A stretch of 40,649 nucleotides of DNA from Verrucomicrobiota bacterium. GTDB taxonomy: Bacteria; Verrucomicrobiota; Verrucomicrobiia; Opitutales; Opitutaceae. The position numbers and the translations under genes were made by a program. Where the stretch lies: positions 1 to 40,649 of the forward strand of contig JAUWBD010000019.1 of the NCBI GenBank assembly GCA_030605125.1. The letters run 5' to 3'. Shown here in pieces: positions 36,803 to 40,649 of the stretch (the stretch's first letter is position 1; each line of letters opens with the position of its first letter). The notes beneath the pieces are model-generated. The model searched no databases. It had not been told where the DNA came from and saw nothing but the letters and a program-made list of their open reading frames with translations.

Positions 36803-38398
36803 ATGCCTGCCACGCTTCGCTCGCGGCTCACCCCGGCCCTTCTCAGTCTCGGCCTCCTCGTGCCCGCGCTCGTGCCCGCGCACGACGCGCCGGGAGAATA
36901 CTTCTTCAACACCGACCCCGGAATCGGAGCCGCCACGCCGCTCCCACTCCCCGACCCTCCGCCGGCGACGCTCGCCGAAATTGAGTCCCTGGAACTGCCG
37001 ATCCCCGCCGCGTCCGTCGGCGAACCCGCGCAGGCCATGCTCGGCCTCCGCTTCCGCAACGACAATGGCGAATGGGGCCCCACCCGGCTCCTGCAGCTCC
37101 ACCTCGTGCCCGGATTGCCCGAAGCGCCTCTCGCGCTCGCCTGGGGCTCCTCCCCCGCCACCAGCGCCACCCCGTCCGGCGATGGACTGCTGACCCTCAC
37201 CCGCCCCGCCTCCGCCTCCGGCGACGCCGATGCGCTCACCATCCGCACCCGTTTCGGCGACGCCTCCGGGCCGGCGACCATCCGACGTGTCTTCCCCTTC
37301 GGTGGCGCCACCGCGACCCTGGCCGTGGGCTGGGGCTCGGACACTCCCGTTGAAGTCGCGGTCGGCCCCGACGGCACCGCCACGTTCACCCGCCCCGTCT
37401 CCGCCTCGGGCGACGCCGACCAACTCGTGATCCGCACCCGTGCCGGCACCGGCGGCTATGAGGGCCCCGCGTTCTATACCTTCCGCGTGCACTCCGTGGG
37501 CACGGCCTCGCCCACCCGCCTCTACTACGCGCTCGATCAGACGCCCGATCCGGCCTCGTCGCCCTACGTCGAGATCAGCGACGAGCAACGCCTCGCTCCG
37601 GGCGCGCTGGAGCTCGACCTCGGCGACGCCGCCCCCGGCTTCCGCACGCTCCACCTCCAGCTTCATGACAGCGCGGGCGGGCGCACCCACGGCCTCCGCC
37701 ACCTGCACGTCACCGAGGGAGTGCGCGCGCTCGCCGGTCTCGCCTACTCCTTCAAGCCCGAGGGCCGCGAGCCCGCCCTCGCGGCCGATGTCGCTCCGCT
37801 CTACCCGGCGGCCGGTTACCAGGACGTCTCGCTCCTGCCGCCCGCGGAGCTTCCCCTCGGGGCCTACACGCTCGTTCTTCAACTCGCCGACCTCCACGCC
37901 GACCTGGGCTTCACCACGACCGCCGCGCTGTTTTTGGACAGCAGTTACGACTTCTGGGCCCGCTCCGCGCTCGCCGGACGCCCCGCCGCCGAGACCGGTC
38001 CGCTCGCCGACCCCGACGGGGACGGGATCGTCAACCTGCTCGAATACGCCTTCGGCCTCGATCCGCTCCAGCGCGACACTTCACCGCCCTACTTCATCCG
38101 CAACGAGTCCACCTCGGGGGGATCGCCGTTTTTCGTCGTCGAATACCGCCAACGCGAGGGCGGCACCGGCCAACCCGGCATCGACTACACCGCGGCCGGT
38201 CTTCGCTACGTGGTCGAAGGAAGCACCGACCTCCAATCTTGGACGGTTTTCACCGAGTTGCCCGGCCTCGCCCACCACCGCTCGACCGCGACCAACGGCG
38301 ACGGCACCGAAACCGTGCGCATGGAGATTTTCCACGGCCCGCTGCTCGAGACCGCCAAGCGGGGTTTTCTGCGCCTGAAAATCTCCGCCGTGCCTTGA
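36803..38398 (+). CDS. secreted multidomain protein with duplicated beta domain and PVC-type C-terminal module
   Basis: 531 residues. Signal peptide (LTPALLSLGLLVPALVPAHD) followed by a segment predicting extracellular beta structure. Two similar units of about 60 residues lie at about 105-165 and 167-225; each has LxLxWGS, then LTLTRPASASGDADALTIRT in the first and FTRPVSASGDADQLVIRTR in the second. Near the C-terminus D403-PDGDGIVNLLEYAFGLDP is a motif common in secreted Verrucomicrobiota proteins, followed by YVVEGSTDLQSW and a terminal GFLRLKI strand. The motif contains a calcium-type DPDGDG loop. Function unknown; it might bind or process surface polymers together with the beta-helix protein. 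Confidence 0.8.
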   Translation: MPATLRSRLTPALLSLGLLVPALVPAHDAPGEYFFNTDPGIGAATPLPLPDPPPATLAEIESLELPIPAASVGEPAQAMLGLRFRNDNGEWGPTRLLQLHLVPGLPEAPLALAWGSSPATSATPSGDGLLTLTRPASASGDADALTIRTRFGDASGPATIRRVFPFGGATATLAVGWGSDTPVEVAVGPDGTATFTRPVSASGDADQLVIRTRAGTGGYEGPAFYTFRVHSVGTASPTRLYYALDQTPDPASSPYVEISDEQRLAPGALELDLGDAAPGFRTLHLQLHDSAGGRTHGLRHLHVTEGVRALAGLAYSFKPEGREPALAADVAPLYPAAGYQDVSLLPPAELPLGAYTLVLQLADLHADLGFTTTAALFLDSSYDFWARSALAGRPAAETGPLADPDGDGIVNLLEYAFGLDPLQRDTSPPYFIRNESTSGGSPFFVVEYRQREGGTGQPGIDYTAAGLRYVVEGSTDLQSWTVFTELPGLAHHRSTATNGDGTETVRMEIFHGPLLETAKRGFLRLKISAVP

Positions 38399-38476
38399 TC
38401 CCCGCCGGCGGACCTTGCCGCTTGCGCCCCCGGGCCGGCGCGCCTTGTGCTTCGTGAGCACCCCCACCGCCCCCGC

Positions 38477-40090
38477 ATGTCCCACCGACTCCACGAAGCC
38501 TGGTCCGGCCGTCTCGGCGCCATCCTCGCCGTCGCCGGCAGCGCCGTCGGCCTGGGCAACTTCATCCGTTTCCCCGCGCAGGCCGCCCAATACGGCGGCG
38601 GCGCCTTCATGCTCGCCTACTTCGTCTCCTTCCTGGTGATCGGCATCCCGCTGTGCTGGTCGGAGTGGACGCTCGGGCGCATGGGCGGGCGCTCCGGCTT
38701 TCACTCCAGCGCGGGCGTGCTCCACGCCGTCCTCCGCCGGCCTTGGGCGAAATACGTCGGCGCGCTCGGCTTCATCGTCGTCACGCTGATCTACACCTAC
38801 TACGTCTGCATCGAGGCTTGGTGTCTCGGCTACGCGGTCAACGCCGCCGCCGGCACCTTCAACGCCGCCGACCTCGATTTCGGCGCCTTCTTCGGCCGCT
38901 TCACCGGCGCGGGTGAAAACGGCGCCTCGGTCGGCTTCGGCCTGCGGGAGATGGGGCTCTTCCTCGTGCTCACCTTCGCGCTCAATTTCTTCTTCATCTA
39001 CCGCGGCGTCTCGCGCGGCATCGAGTGGGTCTGCCGCTACGCCCTGCCCGCCTTGATCCTCCTCGCCCTGGTGATCCTCGTGCGCGTGCTCACCCTCGGC
39101 ACGCCCGATCCCGCCAAGCCCGACCAAAACGTGCTCAACGGCCTCGGCTTCCTCTGGAACCCCGGCAACGTCGCCGTCGATCTGCTCAACCCCCAGCTCT
39201 GGCTCGCCGCCGCCAGCCAGGTGTTTTTCTCCCTCAGCATCGGCATGGGCGTCATCATCACCTACGCCAGCTACCTGAAACCCAAGGACGACGTGGTGCT
39301 CTCCGGCCTCACCGCCGCCTCGGCCAACGAAGTCTGCGAGGTCGGCATCGGCGGCCTGATGACGATCCCCGCCGCCTACGTTTTCCTCGGCGCCGCCGGC
39401 GTGGCCGCGCTCGCGGGCAAGACCATCGGCCTCGGCTTCATCGCCCTGCCCCAGGTCTTCACCCAGATGCCCGGCGGGCAGCTTTTCGCGTTTCTCTATT
39501 TCAGCCTCCTCTTCCTCGCGGCGATCACCAGTTCGCTCTCGATGCTCCAGCCGGGCATCGCGCTGCTGGAGGAAGGGCTCGGGCTGCGGCGCCGCGCCTC
39601 CGTCACCACCCTCTGCGCGATCACCACCTTCGGCGCCGTCTTCGTCTGGTATTTCTCCAAGGATCTGAAGGCGCTCGACACGATCGATTTCTGGATCGCG
39701 AACGTCCTCATCTTCATCCAGGCCACGATGATCGTGGTCATCTTCGGCTGGGTGATCGGCATCGACCGCGGCCTCGCCGAGGCCCGCCGCGGCGCCCGCA
39801 TCGGCCTGCCGGCGATCTGGGGCCCCGTCATCAAATACCTTTGCCCGCTCTACCTCGGGACGATCTTCGCGCTCTTCCTGGTCAACAAGGTCGTCGGCTG
39901 GAACTTCCGCTTCGGCGCGGAGGCGAAGTTCATACGCAGCGACTACGTCACCGACCTCGTGGGGCCCGACGTCAATCCGGTGGCGATCGCCTCCGTCGCG
40001 ATCATCCTCGCGCTGGCCGTGGCGTCTTTCGTCATCGTGCGCGTCTCCGCCCGCCGCTGGGACGAAGCCTTGGCCAAACAGAAACCTTAA
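38477..40090 (+). CDS. NSS (SNF) family sodium-dependent amino acid symporter
   Basis: 537 residues from the ATG at 38477, about 12 membrane helices. The N-terminal family signature is clear: WSGRLGAILAVAGSAVGLGN then FIRFPAQAAQYGGGAFMLAY (helix 1, sodium and substrate site). Other marks are LCWSEWTLGRMGG, YTYYVCIEAWCLGYA, SQVFFSLSIGMGVIITYASY (helix 6) and LYFSLLFLAAITSSLSMLQP (helix 8, Na2-site type residues). The family moves amino acids or amines in symport with sodium. The next gene, a 55-residue helix protein, matches the small subunit of such two-part importers, which carry methionine or alanine in some bacteria; the exact substrate is unknown. Confidence 0.92.
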   Translation: MSHRLHEAWSGRLGAILAVAGSAVGLGNFIRFPAQAAQYGGGAFMLAYFVSFLVIGIPLCWSEWTLGRMGGRSGFHSSAGVLHAVLRRPWAKYVGALGFIVVTLIYTYYVCIEAWCLGYAVNAAAGTFNAADLDFGAFFGRFTGAGENGASVGFGLREMGLFLVLTFALNFFFIYRGVSRGIEWVCRYALPALILLALVILVRVLTLGTPDPAKPDQNVLNGLGFLWNPGNVAVDLLNPQLWLAAASQVFFSLSIGMGVIITYASYLKPKDDVVLSGLTAASANEVCEVGIGGLMTIPAAYVFLGAAGVAALAGKTIGLGFIALPQVFTQMPGGQLFAFLYFSLLFLAAITSSLSMLQPGIALLEEGLGLRRRASVTTLCAITTFGAVFVWYFSKDLKALDTIDFWIANVLIFIQATMIVVIFGWVIGIDRGLAEARRGARIGLPAIWGPVIKYLCPLYLGTIFALFLVNKVVGWNFRFGAEAKFIRSDYVTDLVGPDVNPVAIASVAIILALAVASFVIVRVSARRWDEALAKQKP

Positions 40091-40109
40091 AACCTTCCCC
40101 CTCTTCGCC

Positions 40110-40277
40110 ATGACCCTCGGCGGCTGGATCACGCTCACCCTCTCCCTCGGCTTCGTCCTCGGCCTCTTCGTCTGGTGCCTCCGCCGGCTCTTCTACGGCC
40201 GCTCGGCGCCCGACGAAAAACACCTGGCCCACATCGAGCTCGTGCACGAGGAGGACCGGCGGAAAAAGCGTCGCTGA
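40110..40277 (+). CDS. small single-helix partner of the NSS symporter (MetS-like)
   Basis: 55 residues, start ATG at 40110, 19 bases after the symporter stop. One membrane helix at about residues 6-24 (WITLTLSLGFVLGLFVWCL) is followed by a cationic-acidic cytoplasmic tail rich in H, E, D, R and K (KHLAHIELVHEEDRRKKRR). Very small one-helix proteins encoded directly after NSS symporter genes are known as MetS-type small subunits needed for transport. The assignment rests on size, topology and position. It is easy to miss because of its length. Confidence 0.75.
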   Translation: MTLGGWITLTLSLGFVLGLFVWCLRRLFYGRSAPDEKHLAHIELVHEEDRRKKRR

Positions 40278-40283
40278 TCCGGG

Positions 40284-40300
40284 GGCGGCGCTTCGCCGCC
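40284..40300 (+). terminator. GC hairpin after the symporter operon
   Basis: A perfect 7-bp stem (GGCGGCG, CGCCGCC) with a CTT loop starts 7 bases after the small-subunit stop. No T-run follows, so termination is uncertain. The next 106 bases are GC-rich imperfect repeats of CGGCGGAG and GGCGGTC type without a clear gene. Confidence 0.4.
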
Positions 40301-40406
40301 GCGGACGCCGCGCGGCGGTCGGCGGAGAGCCGACGGAGAGCCGGCGGAGGGGTCGGCGGCGAAATGTTTCCGACAAATTCCGCGTAGGATAGCGGTTTGT
40401 GGATTC

Positions 40407-40420
40407 CAAGCGGCCGCTTG
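40407..40420. promoter_or_regulatory. perfect 14-bp palindrome before the last gene
   Basis: CAAGCGGCCGCTTG is a perfect dyad 24 bases upstream of the ATG at 40445. The DNA before it (AAATGTTTCCGACAAATTCCGCG, in part) is AT-richer and could hold a promoter. It may be an operator or just a GC-rich palindrome. Confidence 0.35.
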
Positions 40421-40444
40421 ATAAACGGGGGCGCCCTTTTCGCC

Positions 40445-40649
40445 ATGCCCCCCATCGCTGCTTTCACGACGGCCGCGAACCACGACGGGATCTCCGTTTG
40501 GTTGATCGCGCCCTTCGCGCTCCTGATCCTGCTCATCGCGGTCATGCCGCTGACGCCCCACCGGTGGAAGCATCTCTGGGAAAAATACCATCCGGCGGTG
40601 GCCATCGGCCTCGGTGTGCTGGTCGCCGCGTGGTATCTGCTTCGCGTGC
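40445..40649 (+). CDS. probable sodium:proton antiporter-like membrane protein, 3'-truncated
   Basis: 68 residues are visible from the ATG at 40445; the gene continues beyond the window. Two hydrophobic segments appear: residues 16-34 (SVWLIAPFALLILLIAVMPL) and about 49-66 (AVAIGLGVLVAAWYLL). Between them lies TPHRWKHLWEKYHP. This short-helix, Trp/His-rich loop and second-helix arrangement resembles the N-terminus of citrate-transporter/NhaD-like sodium:proton antiporters of Verrucomicrobiota. The identification is tentative because most of the protein is outside the window. Confidence 0.5.
   Translation, partial: MPPIAAFTTAANHDGISVWLIAPFALLILLIAVMPLTPHRWKHLWEKYHPAVAIGLGVLVAAWYLLRV

Overview
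The window is very GC-rich (roughly 70 % by eye), densely coded and without rRNA, tRNA, phage or transposase genes. The gene content points to a member of the Verrucomicrobiota, most likely Opitutaceae. The clues are pseudopilin-like secreted proteins, a C-terminal module with a DPDGDGIVNLLEYAFGLDPL-type motif, a LacI regulator next to xylose isomerase, and many short dispersed palindromic or tandem repeats. This placement is inference from gene content, not a phylogeny.

Region 1 (1-14172) is a nitrate and nitrogen-oxide respiration neighbourhood. It opens with the 3' part of a NasA-type molybdopterin nitrate reductase, followed by a pseudopilin-like protein and a TauE/SafE permease. A four-gene minus-strand operon (tetraheme cytochrome c, four-cluster Fe-S protein, NrfD-type membrane subunit, cysteine-bearing Rrf2 regulator) is divergent from a plus-strand operon: napD, napA, a tetraheme NapB-like cytochrome, an unknown small protein, a His-rich multipass membrane protein and a CopD-like protein. 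Cupin, DUF2249 and moaA genes follow. No NapC or NapGH is present. The divergent NrfD/Fe-S/cytochrome set is therefore the best candidate in the window for passing quinol electrons to Nap.

Region 2 (14203-21788) is housekeeping: a DUF362-like exported protein, dnaG and rpoD in tandem, a small lipoprotein, a YiiX-like cysteine hydrolase and gltX. Region 3 (21966-25698) encodes three pseudopilins (PilV-, PilW- and PilX-like). The second and third carry dockerin-like calcium loops. Region 4 (25717-30696) has a two-gene glycan operon (pyruvyltransferase, then heparinase-type lyase) divergent from a ComEC-type DNA-uptake channel. Region 5 (30717-33408) is a LacI regulator plus xylA with a clear terminator. 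Region 6 (33409-40649) holds a repeat-filled 354-bp gap, aspS, two secreted proteins, a sodium:neurotransmitter-type symporter with its 55-residue small subunit, and the start of a membrane protein that resembles a sodium:proton antiporter.

The most unusual features are: (i) a NapB-like cytochrome with two tandem copies of the diheme domain (four hemes); (ii) the NrfCD/cytochrome module in place of NapC; (iii) several families of short repeats that land at gene starts and, in two cases, in frame inside genes (nasA and napB); (iv) an NsrR-like palindrome between the two divergent respiratory operons; and (v) a perfect 20-bp palindrome ahead of the cupin gene.
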